From contig JAFAEG010000141.1 of NCBI GenBank assembly GCA_023424095.1, positions 1 to 15,977 on the forward strand: a stretch of 15,977 bases of DNA. The letters are read 5' to 3'. This DNA is from Pseudomonadota bacterium (GTDB taxonomy: Bacteria > Pseudomonadota > Alphaproteobacteria > Sphingomonadales > Sphingomonadaceae). The notes under the pieces were generated by a model. The model was not told where the DNA came from. It was given only the letters and a program-made list of their open reading frames with translations, and made no database searches. The position numbers were made by a program, and so were the translations under genes. Below, piece by piece: positions 7,445 through 15,456 of the stretch; the stretch's first letter is position 1; the number at the start of each line of letters is the position of its first letter.

Positions 7445-8685
7445 CGCCGCATCGGCTCCAGCTTCCCCCGCGACAGGCTGCGCCAGAGCCATTCCAGCGG
7501 GCCGTAGCGGTAGCGGTCGAGCCAGGGCTTTGACCAGGCGAGCATCAGCAGCCACATCGCGATTACTGGTAGCCACAATTCGATCCGGCTGAGCGCGCCG
7601 TAGAGGCCGAGGCCGTAGCCGTAGAAGAGCAGGGTCATCAGGATCGAGGTGCCGAGATAATTGGTGAAGGCGGCGCGGCCGGTCGCGGCGAGCCGTTCGA
7701 CCAGCCAGCCGCCGCGGCGGGCGAGCAGGATGATCAAGGCCGCGGTCGCGACGATCATGAAGGGCCGGAATGGTGTCGTCCCGGCCAGCGCGAAGGCGAA
7801 GACTGCCGAGGGCGCGAAGTCGGCGCGCAGCAGCAGCCAGGCGAGCGCCGCATAAGCGGGGATGCCGATCGCGAAGCCGGCAACCATCCACCTGCGGTAG
7901 CGCGCCGGCTCCCACGCGCCGGTGAGGAAGCCCGACTTCAGCGCCGCCATGCCGAACAGCATGTAGGCCAAAGTCTCGGCGAGCATGAAAAGGACCTGCA
8001 CGAACGGCACCATCCCCTGTTCGATCAGCCGTTCGTGGACCAGCCCGCTCCACGGGCCGTGGGCCAAAGCGAGATCGTCGGCCAGGGCCTGGGGGCCGAG
8101 CGGCGCGAAGCCCTTGGCAAAGGCGTCATAGCCATCGAGCAGCACCGGATCGGTGCTGCCGTTCGCCACCGCCGAAGCCAGAAAAGCGAACTTGCCCGCG
8201 CCGGCGCCCATGATCGCGACCTGCACGAGCAGCAGGATGATCCCCCAGATGATCAGGGTCCGCACCCGGCAGTTGCGGAAGAAGAAGAGCAGCAGCCCCG
8301 TCATCGCATAAGCGGCGAGGATGTCGCCGAACCAGATGAAGTAGAAATGCAGCAGCCCGAACATGAGCAGCCAGAACATGCGGGCATAATGGACGCGCGC
8401 GGCGCTCACGCCCGCGGCCCGCGCCCGCTCGATCACCAGCAGGGCGCTGGCGCCGAACAGGAAGGAGAAGAGACCGCGCATCTTGCCGTCGATGAAGACG
8501 AAGCTGAAGAGCCAGGAGGCGAGGTCCGCGTCGCTTTCCAGGCCGTAAGCATTGGGGTTCATATAGGCCGGGAACGGCATGGCGAAGCCGACGATGTTCA
8601 TCGCCAAGATGCCCATCACCGCGACCCCGCGCACGACGTCGAGGGAGGGGATGCGGGAGTCGGACAACGGCGTCGATGGATCCAT
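7441..8685 (-). CDS. DUF418 polytopic membrane protein
   Basis: A 414-residue inner-membrane protein with roughly ten hydrophobic helices. The N-terminus RIPSLDVVRGVAVMGILAMNI and the C-terminal DUF418 block (GRAAFTNYLGTSILMTLLFYGYG, then YRYGPLEWLWRSLSRGKLEPM) identify the family. DUF418 proteins resemble membrane acyltransferases in the first helices (R-x-x-S-L-D-x-x-R-G), but no biochemical role is firmly known. The start is placed at ATG 8685 because GGGGG lies 7 bases upstream on that strand; an in-frame ATG at 8706 adds seven residues and has no ribosome site. It lies 81 bases downstream of bfr on the same strand. It converges with the HPt gene, overlapping by four bases. Confidence 0.85.
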   Translation of the reverse strand: MDPSTPLSDSRIPSLDVVRGVAVMGILAMNIVGFAMPFPAYMNPNAYGLESDADLASWLFSFVFIDGKMRGLFSFLFGASALLVIERARAAGVSAARVHYARMFWLLMFGLLHFYFIWFGDILAAYAMTGLLLFFFRNCRVRTLIIWGIILLLVQVAIMGAGAGKFAFLASAVANGSTDPVLLDGYDAFAKGFAPLGPQALADDLALAHGPWSGLVHERLIEQGMVPFVQVLFMLAETLAYMLFGMAALKSGFLTGAWEPARYRRWMVAGFAIGIPAYAALAWLLLRADFAPSAVFAFALAGTTPFRPFMIVATAALIILLARRGGWLVERLAATGRAAFTNYLGTSILMTLLFYGYGLGLYGALSRIELWLPVIAMWLLMLAWSKPWLDRYRYGPLEWLWRSLSRGKLEPMRR

Positions 8686-8754
8686 GGCAGCCCCCGGCGC
8701 CACCATTAGGCGTTCGTCAGGCCCTTGTCGAAAGGCAGGCGCGGGCGCCCGTCC

Positions 8755-8779
8755 GGGCGGGGTGGCTTATTCCCCGCCC
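8755..8779 (-). terminator. GC-rich hairpin spanning the bfr stop codon (possible terminator or mRNA-end structure)
   Basis: Bases 8755-8762 (GGGCGGGG) and 8772-8779 (CCCCGCCC) form a perfect 8-bp stem with a 9-base loop that contains the bfr stop codon. A second short GC hairpin (CGCCCGGACGGGCG on the minus strand) follows immediately. There is no U-tract, so it is not a classic intrinsic terminator; it may stabilise the 3' end of the bfr message. Confidence 0.35.
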
Positions 8780-9249
8780 GCCGGCTTGCTCTGCAGCTGG
8801 ACGTAATTTTGCAGACCCATCTGCTCGATCATCACGAACTGCTTTTCGAGGAAGTCGACATGCTCCTCCTCGGTCTCGAGGATGCGGCGGAAGACCTCGC
8901 GGGAGACGTAGTCGCCGACGCTCTCGCAATAGGGAATGGCTTCCTTCAGCTGCGCGATCGCCTCGCGTTCCAGCTCGAGATCGGCGCGCAGCACCTCCTC
9001 GACATTCTCGCCGATGCGCAGCCGGCCGAGCATCTGGAAATTGGGCAGGCCGTCGAGGAACAGGATGCGCTCGGACAAGGTGTCCGCATGCTTCATCTCG
9101 TCGATCGATTCGTGCCGCTCATATTCGGCGAGGCGGGTGACGCCCCAATTGTCGAGCATCCGGTAGTGCAGCCAATATTGATTGACCGCGGTCAGCTCGT
9201 TCTTGAGCGTGTCGTTGAGGTGCTGAATGACCTGCGGGTCGCCTTGCAT
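8767..9249 (-). CDS. bfr: Bacterioferritin (haem-containing 24-mer iron store)
   Basis: A 160-residue four-helix-bundle protein that oxidises Fe(II) at a di-iron ferroxidase centre and stores iron in the cytoplasm as a 24-subunit shell. All six ferroxidase ligands are at the classic positions: Glu18, Glu51, His54, Glu94, Glu127 and His130. Met52, in the family motif ESIDEMKHAD, is the haem ligand shared by two subunits, so this is a haem-binding Bfr. The length is normal (about 158). The ATG at 9249 has an AAGGAA ribosome site seven bases upstream. bfd lies 93 bases upstream on the same strand, so the two form the usual iron storage and release pair. The 3' end is Gly/Glu-rich and probably disordered. 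Confidence 0.97.
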   Translation of the reverse strand: MQGDPQVIQHLNDTLKNELTAVNQYWLHYRMLDNWGVTRLAEYERHESIDEMKHADTLSERILFLDGLPNFQMLGRLRIGENVEEVLRADLELEREAIAQLKEAIPYCESVGDYVSREVFRRILETEEEHVDFLEKQFVMIEQMGLQNYVQLQSKPAGGE

Positions 9250-9342
9250 GACAAGTTCCTTTCGCCGCGGATATTACCGCAAGCGAGCGACAGGCGACAG
9301 TCAGAAAATGGCGGAAAACTGCGAAAAATCAGCGCGCTATTG

Positions 9343-9513
9343 CTAGGCGGTCGCACGTTCCGCGGCGATGATCTCGCGTGCGAATGAGAAGCATTGGCCG
9401 CACCGCGCGCGCTTGCCACAGGCCGCATAGGCGCTGGCCGGGCAGGATGCGCCGGTCCGCGCGGCCGCCCGCACGTCCCGTTCCTTGATTGCATTGCAGA
9501 CGCAAACGACCAC
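9343..9513 (-). CDS. bfd: Bacterioferritin-associated [2Fe-2S] ferredoxin
   Basis: A small (56-residue) BFD-like [2Fe-2S] protein that passes electrons to bacterioferritin haem so stored Fe(III) is released. With the GTG start at 9513 the sequence reads MVVCVCNAI and the cysteines fall at 4, 6, 38 and 41, exactly the C-x-C ... C-x-x-C cluster spacing of Bfd. Two more cysteines (24 and 32) are present, as in some alphaproteobacterial forms. The GTG is preceded by AAGGAGAT. An in-frame ATG at 9537 lies within the likely -10 region and would add eight residues before the conserved start, so it was rejected. A Fur-box-like sequence lies about 34 bases upstream, fitting induction on iron starvation. 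Confidence 0.9.
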   Translation of the reverse strand: MVVCVCNAIKERDVRAAARTGASCPASAYAACGKRARCGQCFSFAREIIAAERATA

Positions 9514-9534
9514 GCGAATCTCCTTGGTGGAGAG

Positions 9535-9562
9535 CATATAATATACTGATAATCGTTCGCAA
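9535..9562 (-). promoter_or_regulatory. bfd promoter region with Fur-box-like site
   Basis: Bases 9547-9561 read TGATAATCGTTCGCA. One half is the perfect Fur half-site TGATAAT and the other is the inverse of TGCGAA, common in alphaproteobacterial Fur sites; overall it matches the 7-1-7 palindrome at 11 of 14 positions. The region is locally AT-rich against a GC-rich background. On the minus strand TTGCGA (9562-9557) and TATATG (9540-9535), 16 bases apart, could be -35 and -10 elements, placing the Fur-like site over the promoter. Hexamer assignment is tentative. Confidence 0.5.
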
Positions 9563-9594
9563 TAGCTTTCGATGACCGCGATCGGCGAAATCGA

Positions 9595-9999
9595 TCAGCG
9601 CGCGGCGCGGCGGATCATCAGCTTCAATCCCGACCAGATCGAATCGATTGCGCACACCTTCACATCGACCAGATCGGTCGACGGCAGTATGGCGTCGCGG
9701 ATGCGGTCCTCGTTGATGTTCGTCGGAACCTTCGACGCGCGTTTCGGCCAGGATACCCAGATGAAGCCGCCGGGGGCGAGCAAGGGACGGAGCGCGGTTA
9801 GCTTCGCGTCCATTTCGGCATAATCAGTGACGAAGATGTGCGCGGCGTCGATCGGCGCCGCGGGGACGGGCAGGGGGATGATGCCGGTCTCGCCAATCTC
9901 CTCCGCGACGGACGCGGGCATGCGGTCCCACCAGGTCCGCATCCCGGGCTTGAAGCCGAGCTTCTTCGCCAGCGGCGTCCCGGAATAGCCTTCGGTCAT
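9595..9999 (-). CDS. DUF3052 family protein
   Basis: A 134-residue soluble protein. The N-terminus MTEGYSGTPLAKKLGFKPG and the blocks GGFIWVSWPKRASKVPT and VDVKVCAIDSIWSGLKLMIRR are the signature of DUF3052, a short bacterial family without an assigned reaction. The SGTPL-KKLG start resembles the end of a Rossmann-type fold, but no catalytic residues can be named. Its ATG overlaps the stop codon of the upstream membrane-protein gene as ATGA (9996-9999), so the two are probably translated together from one message. GAGGG lies three bases before the start. No terminator is seen between it and the bfd promoter. Confidence 0.85.
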   Translation of the reverse strand: MTEGYSGTPLAKKLGFKPGMRTWWDRMPASVAEEIGETGIIPLPVPAAPIDAAHIFVTDYAEMDAKLTALRPLLAPGGFIWVSWPKRASKVPTNINEDRIRDAILPSTDLVDVKVCAIDSIWSGLKLMIRRAAR

Positions 10000-10457
10000 C
10001 GCCCTCGCCGGAAGTGACGCGCCGCGATCAGCGCGATGGGGATGCCGACCAGGAAGATGTGAAAGGCGAATTGCGCGCCGAAGCCGAGCCAGCTGCCTGG
10101 CAATGAAGGCGCGCCGGTGAAGCGGATCGGGACGACCAGCAGGTTCATGACGATATAGGTCGCGACGCCATAGAGTGCGCCCCAGAGGATGGGCTGGCGC
10201 CGGAGCGCCGGCAGTTTTGCAGCAGCGGCGACGTAGATCGCGGCCATGATCGCCATCAGCGCGAAGTGGACGGCCAGGCCCAGTGCGATCGCGCCCGCGC
10301 CGCTGTCGGGCGCGCCGGGAAAGGGGCCGGAGGCGACACCGCCCAGCATCTGGTCGATGCCGCGTCGCCCGTAGATGAGCGTCATCACGATGGCGGCGAT
10401 GATGTCGAGCGTGCCGGCGACGAGGGTGGCGGTGAGGATCGGGCGGCCGAGGCGCAT
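9996..10457 (-). CDS. Small integral membrane protein, four helices, unknown function
   Basis: A 153-residue protein with about four transmembrane helices (roughly residues 8-28, 55-80, 92-112 and 125-146). It begins MRLGRPILTATLVAGTLDII and ends with a basic tail, RHFRRGR. Short soluble loops include FPGAPDSGAG. It resembles uncharacterised proteobacterial membrane proteins with a GTLDI-A motif in helix 1, but I cannot assign a function. The ATG has AGAAGGAAG about eight bases upstream. It is translationally coupled to the downstream DUF3052 gene, so the pair may work together. Confidence 0.8.
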   Translation of the reverse strand: MRLGRPILTATLVAGTLDIIAAIVMTLIYGRRGIDQMLGGVASGPFPGAPDSGAGAIALGLAVHFALMAIMAAIYVAAAAKLPALRRQPILWGALYGVATYIVMNLLVVPIRFTGAPSLPGSWLGFGAQFAFHIFLVGIPIALIAARHFRRGR

Positions 10458-10532
10458 GACGGCGCTTCCTTCTGGTGAGGCGGCCCGATGACGATGCTGT
10501 CGGCTTGCTCCGCCAAGGTCAAGCCAGCCCGT

Positions 10533-10608
10533 GTCATTCCAGCGAACGCTGGAATCTCATGTCTCCCTTCGCGCCAGGCCGTGAGATCCCAGCTTTCGCT
10601 GGGATGAC
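10533..10608. repeat. REP-like pair of inverted hairpins (BIME-type)
   Basis: Two 27-base units in opposite orientation: 10533-10559 with core CCAGCGAACGCTGG, and 10582-10608 with core CCCAGCTTTCGCTGGG. The right unit reverse-complemented matches the left at 24 of 27 positions, and two of the differences are a compensating pair that keeps the hairpin stem (T-A to C-G). Both units keep the GTCAT head and ATCTCA tail typical of REP elements. They are separated by 22 bases and sit just downstream of the purL stop, where they may protect or terminate the transcript. Confidence 0.8.
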
Positions 10609-10616
10609 GGGTTGCT

Positions 10617-12818
<2,202 letters not shown>

Positions 12819-12866
12819 GCCCGCGCGCTCTAGGCGATGCTCCGGCGGGGTGGAAGCGGGTGCCAT

Positions 12867-12900
12867 GAAAAAGGCCGGCCCGGATGATCCGGACCGGCCC
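12867..12900 (-). terminator. Intrinsic terminator after the MliC-like lipoprotein gene
   Basis: On the minus strand GGCCGGTCCGGAT pairs with ATCCGGGCCGGCC (12873-12899, one G-T pair, one-base loop plus closing pairs) and is followed by TTTTT (12872-12868). It lies 22 bases past the lipoprotein stop codon and about 50 bases before the purL start, separating the two transcription units, so purL should have its own promoter in 12819-12867. Confidence 0.85.
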
Positions 12901-12921
12901 ATTTGCATGATGCAGGAAGGC

Positions 12922-13308
12922 TTAGCGGTTGTTGTGCGCGCGGCACCGTTGCTCGGACTTGCCCGGCGCCTTGATGCGCGCATCTTCGGCATTGGCGCTG
13001 ACGGTATAGCCTTCGCCGGAATAATTGCTGTTCGCCTCGGCCGCCGTCACGCGAACGCGCTCGGACTGGCTGGTGCCAATGCGGGCGAACTGGCCGTCCG
13101 CCGAGAAGTCGGCATAGATCAGGCTGTTGTCGGCGCAGCGGAAGGTGCGGGCGATCATCGCGGGCGGAAGCTCGACCGGCGGTGCGTTCTTGAGCTCTTC
13201 CGCCATCGGGTCCTTGGCCTTGCCGACCGTCTCCGGTTCGGACTGACAAGCAGCGAGAGTGATCAGAGCGGCAAGGGGCGCCGCGGCGAGCAAACGAATT
13301 TTGGTCAT
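12922..13308 (-). CDS. MliC-like lipoprotein (possible C-type lysozyme inhibitor fold)
   Basis: A 128-residue predicted lipoprotein. The signal peptide MTKIRLLAAAPLAALITLAAC ends in LAAC with acylated Cys21. After a low-complexity stretch rich in Pro and Glu, the domain starts at FRCADNSLIYADFSADGQFARI and ends YTVSANAEDARI...EQRCRA. The paired cysteines, Y-x-x-x-F with D-G-Q, and the G-Y-x-x-x-x-x-x-x-D-A-x-I pattern resemble MliC/PliC periplasmic inhibitors of C-type lysozyme, but the central loop lacks a clear catalytic-site motif, so the function is inferred only from fold likeness. ATG 13308 was chosen because it gives an intact lipoprotein signal; the longer frame to 13377 does not. It is divergent from the small gene at 13446 and ends at a strong terminator. 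Confidence 0.65.
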   Translation of the reverse strand: MTKIRLLAAAPLAALITLAACQSEPETVGKAKDPMAEELKNAPPVELPPAMIARTFRCADNSLIYADFSADGQFARIGTSQSERVRVTAAEANSNYSGEGYTVSANAEDARIKAPGKSEQRCRAHNNR

Positions 13309-13445
13309 GGCCGCGCAATTGGTTCCCGAAAGCCTCAGGTCAAGCGATTCGTTGATCTTGCTTACCATTTGCGGCATGTTGCGAAGCTATGACGGCACCG
13401 GCGATTGGCCCAACACCGGACCCCGGTGGCGGAGGAAGAGACGGC

Positions 13446-13688
13446 ATGCAGCGCGTCCGCATTGGCCTCACCGGGCTCGGATTCGTCTTCGTGGCGGTGC
13501 TGCTCGCGACCGCGCTGGCGGGAACGCCGGAAAGCGAAATGCCGGTCACGACCAACACCGGCGCCGCCCTCAATGGTCAGGCCGACGTGCCGAAGGAGCC
13601 GCTGGCGGAGCTTGGCGTCGCGCCCGGCAATGCCGACGCCACCGGCAATGGCGCATTGGTCAACAAGGCCGAACCGACTCCCCAATGA
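13446..13688 (+). CDS. Small single-pass membrane protein, unknown function
   Basis: An 80-residue protein: a short basic head (MQRVRIG), one hydrophobic helix (about residues 7-25, LTGLGFVFVAVLLATALAG) and a flexible tail rich in Pro, Asn and Gly with the stretch EPLAELGVAPGN. The ATG at 13446 is preceded by GGAGGAAGAG (13431-13440); an upstream ATG at 13389 lacks a ribosome site and gives a Pro/Gly-rich extension, so it was rejected. The topology suggests a periplasmic tail. Similar small proteins with this N-terminus seem to occur in sphingomonads, but I cannot give a role. It is followed by the mraZ leader. Confidence 0.6.
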   Translation: MQRVRIGLTGLGFVFVAVLLATALAGTPESEMPVTTNTGAALNGQADVPKEPLAELGVAPGNADATGNGALVNKAEPTPQ

Positions 13689-14008
13689 CCGGGTTGCAGC
13701 CAGGCGCGAAAGACTCGCTGCCGGCTTGTGCAGACTCGCATGCCGAAATTGGGGATCGGCCAATAACAACTTTATCCACAAGGCTATTCAGCGCGAACAA
13801 GACAAGAACAAATGTGCAGAACGAACCAGGAATACCCAAAGCCTCCCCATAGCGGTGCATGAATTCCCCAAAAAAGGCACCGAATCCCCTTTTTTTCTTT
13901 ACCATTCTGCCTTATCCCCAGACCTCCAGTCAGGGGCGTTTCCCGTTCATTTCGTGAAAACGGCGTGGAGCCGCGTGGCGAGGCTCGCTCCGCGGACGGG
14001 GAAGTCGT
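13689..14008 (+). promoter_or_regulatory. Leader of the division (dcw) cluster with DnaA box and GANTC sites
   Basis: This 320-base gap holds no convincing gene and is AT-richer than its surroundings. Visible: a perfect DnaA box TTATCCACA (13772-13780); a one-mismatch box TTATCCCCA (13912-13920); CcrM-type GANTC sites at 13712, 13733 and 13882 (another at 13676 just inside the previous gene); TTTACCAT (13898-13905), one base from the CtrA half-site TTAACCAT; and an A6-T7 hairpin (AAAAAAGG 13870-13877 with CCTTTTTT 13888-13895). Exact -10/-35 elements are not assigned. Confidence 0.5.
13870..13897. other. AT-stem hairpin in the mraZ leader
   Basis: AAAAAAGG (13870-13877) pairs with CCTTTTTT (13888-13895) around a 10-base loop. 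The run of T after the stem could end transcripts from the small upstream gene, but the stem is AT-rich and weak. Confidence 0.3.
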
Positions 14009-14500
14009 GTGTTTGGGGGCGGTGCCAAATTGGACCGGGAGCAGTTCTTCAGAGGGAGCGCGTTGAACGCGGTGGACGTCAAAGGGCGTCTGTCCGTGCC
14101 TGCGTTCATCCGTCAGAAGATCGAGCGTCGCTCCGACGAGAAGATCCTCGTCCTCTCGCTTCACCCTGAGTTCCAGTGCCTGGTCGGCTACGACAGCAAT
14201 CACAGCGCGGTGATGTACGACCGGGCCGAGACCCGGCTGGGCGACAATCCCGATCCCTTCGCCGAGCTGGACATGCAGGCGGGTCTCTTCGCCGGCACCT
14301 CCGACGTTCCCTACGACACGTCCGGCCGCATCCTGATGCCGCCCCGGCTGAAGCGCCGCGCCGACATTGACGATCTCGCCATGTTCATCGGCATGGGCGC
14401 CGAATTCCAGATCTGGAACCCCTGGGTCGCCTTCAAGAGCAAGTCCAAGGCGCTGAGCGCTTTGGCCGCCGATCTGCTCGAGGAGCGCAAGGGCTCATGA
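14009..14500 (+). CDS. mraZ: Transcriptional regulator MraZ
   Basis: DNA-binding protein of the AbrB/SpoVT double-psi barrel type that forms rings and represses the dcw cluster it heads. The 163-residue product has two SpoVT-AbrB repeats: the first around residues 17-60 (ALNAVDVKGRLSVPAFIRQKI) and the second around 100-143 (YDTSGRILMPPRLKRRADI). It has the family D-x-K-G-R and D-x-x-G-R signatures. Start GTG 14009 has GGGGAAG a few bases upstream; TTG 14030 (giving MDREQFFRG), with GGGGGCGG before it, is a close alternative. mraZ overlaps rsmH by ATGA (14497-14500), indicating translational coupling. Confidence 0.93.
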   Translation: MFGGGAKLDREQFFRGSALNAVDVKGRLSVPAFIRQKIERRSDEKILVLSLHPEFQCLVGYDSNHSAVMYDRAETRLGDNPDPFAELDMQAGLFAGTSDVPYDTSGRILMPPRLKRRADIDDLAMFIGMGAEFQIWNPWVAFKSKSKALSALAADLLEERKGS

Positions 14501-15456
14501 CCGCCGCGCCCCACATTCCCGTCCTGATGGACGAAGCCGTCGCCGCGCTCGCCATTGCCCCCGGCGAGACGCATGTCGACGGCACGTTCGGTGCAGGCGG
14601 CTACAGCAAAGCCATGCTCGATAAAGGCGCAGCCCGCGTCTTCGCATTCGATCGCGACCCCCAGGCGATCGAGGCCGGCGAAGATGTCGTGGCTGCGAGC
14701 GGGGGGCGCCTGACGCTTGTTCCGGAGCGTTTTTCCCGGATGCGTCAGGCGCTTCGCGACCGTGGTGTCGAAGCTGTCGACGGCGTGACGCTCGACATCG
14801 GCGTGTCGTCCATGCAGCTCGACCAGGGCGAGCGCGGCTTTTCCTTCCTGCGCGACGGCGACCTCGACATGCGGATGACGCCGGAAGGGCGCAGCGCCGC
14901 CGACATCGTCAACGATGCCGACGAGGAAGAGCTGGCCGACATCCTCTACCATTATGGCGAAGAGAAGAAGTCGCGCCGGGTCGCCCGGGCGATCGTCGCC
15001 GCGCGCCCGCTGACCCGCACCGGCGAACTGGCCGACGTGGTCCGCAAGGCGCTCGGCCATCATGCCGGCATGAAGAAGGACCCGGCGACGCGCACCTTCC
15101 AGGCGCTGCGCATCGCCGTGAATGACGAATTGAGCGAGCTGGAAGAGGGCCTCGAGGCGGCGGAGCAGGTGCTTCGTCCCGGCGGCCGGCTCGCGGTGGT
15201 GACCTTTCATTCCCTCGAAGACCGCATCGTGAAGCGCTTCCTCAAGGCGCGCGGCGGTCTCAGCAGCTCGGGTTCCCGGCATCTTCCCCTCAGCAATGCG
15301 GGGCCCGAGCCCACTTTCAGCGACGTCGCCAAGCCGGTTCGCCCCGGCGAGGCGGAAGTCGCCAGTAACCCGCGCGCGCGTTCGGCGACGTTGCGTGCGG
15401 CCCGGCGCACTGGGGCGCCTTCGCTTAACAGCCCAGGCAAGGAGACGAGGTCATGA
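14497..15456 (+). CDS. rsmH: 16S rRNA (cytosine1402-N4)-methyltransferase
   Basis: S-adenosylmethionine-dependent enzyme (formerly MraW) that methylates N4 of C1402 in 16S rRNA, fine-tuning the ribosomal P site. The 319-residue protein begins HIPVLMDEAVAAL and has the SAM-binding motif DGTFGAGGYS (28-37) and FDRDP (51-55), then LDIGVSSMQLDQGERGFSF, the DMRM block, and the late motif FHSLEDRIVKRFLK. The C-terminus NPRARSATLRAARR is typical. Length is normal. Its start overlaps mraZ (ATGA), and its TGA stop overlaps the ATG of the next gene within TCATGA (15452-15456), so mraZ, rsmH and ftsL are probably translated in tandem. Confidence 0.97.
   Translation: MTAAPHIPVLMDEAVAALAIAPGETHVDGTFGAGGYSKAMLDKGAARVFAFDRDPQAIEAGEDVVAASGGRLTLVPERFSRMRQALRDRGVEAVDGVTLDIGVSSMQLDQGERGFSFLRDGDLDMRMTPEGRSAADIVNDADEEELADILYHYGEEKKSRRVARAIVAARPLTRTGELADVVRKALGHHAGMKKDPATRTFQALRIAVNDELSELEEGLEAAEQVLRPGGRLAVVTFHSLEDRIVKRFLKARGGLSSSGSRHLPLSNAGPEPTFSDVAKPVRPGEAEVASNPRARSATLRAARRTGAPSLNSPGKETRS

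Noticed and set aside
9514..9537. The ATG start of bfd at 9537
   Set aside because: The ATG falls in the probable -10 element, and the eight extra residues precede the standard MVVCVCN start, while GTG 9513 has a good ribosome site.
12819..12992. N-terminal extension of purL to 12992
   Set aside because: It crosses the intrinsic terminator at 12867-12900 and overlaps the lipoprotein gene. PurL homologues begin at the MSEITPQ position.
13660..13905. An 81-codon minus-strand frame in the mraZ leader, beginning MVKKKRGFGAFFGEFMHRYG
   Set aside because: Third codon positions are AT-rich, unlike every real gene here. It overlaps the end of the small gene and covers the DnaA box and GANTC sites. 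A short AAGG before the ATG keeps it barely possible, but regulatory DNA is the better reading.
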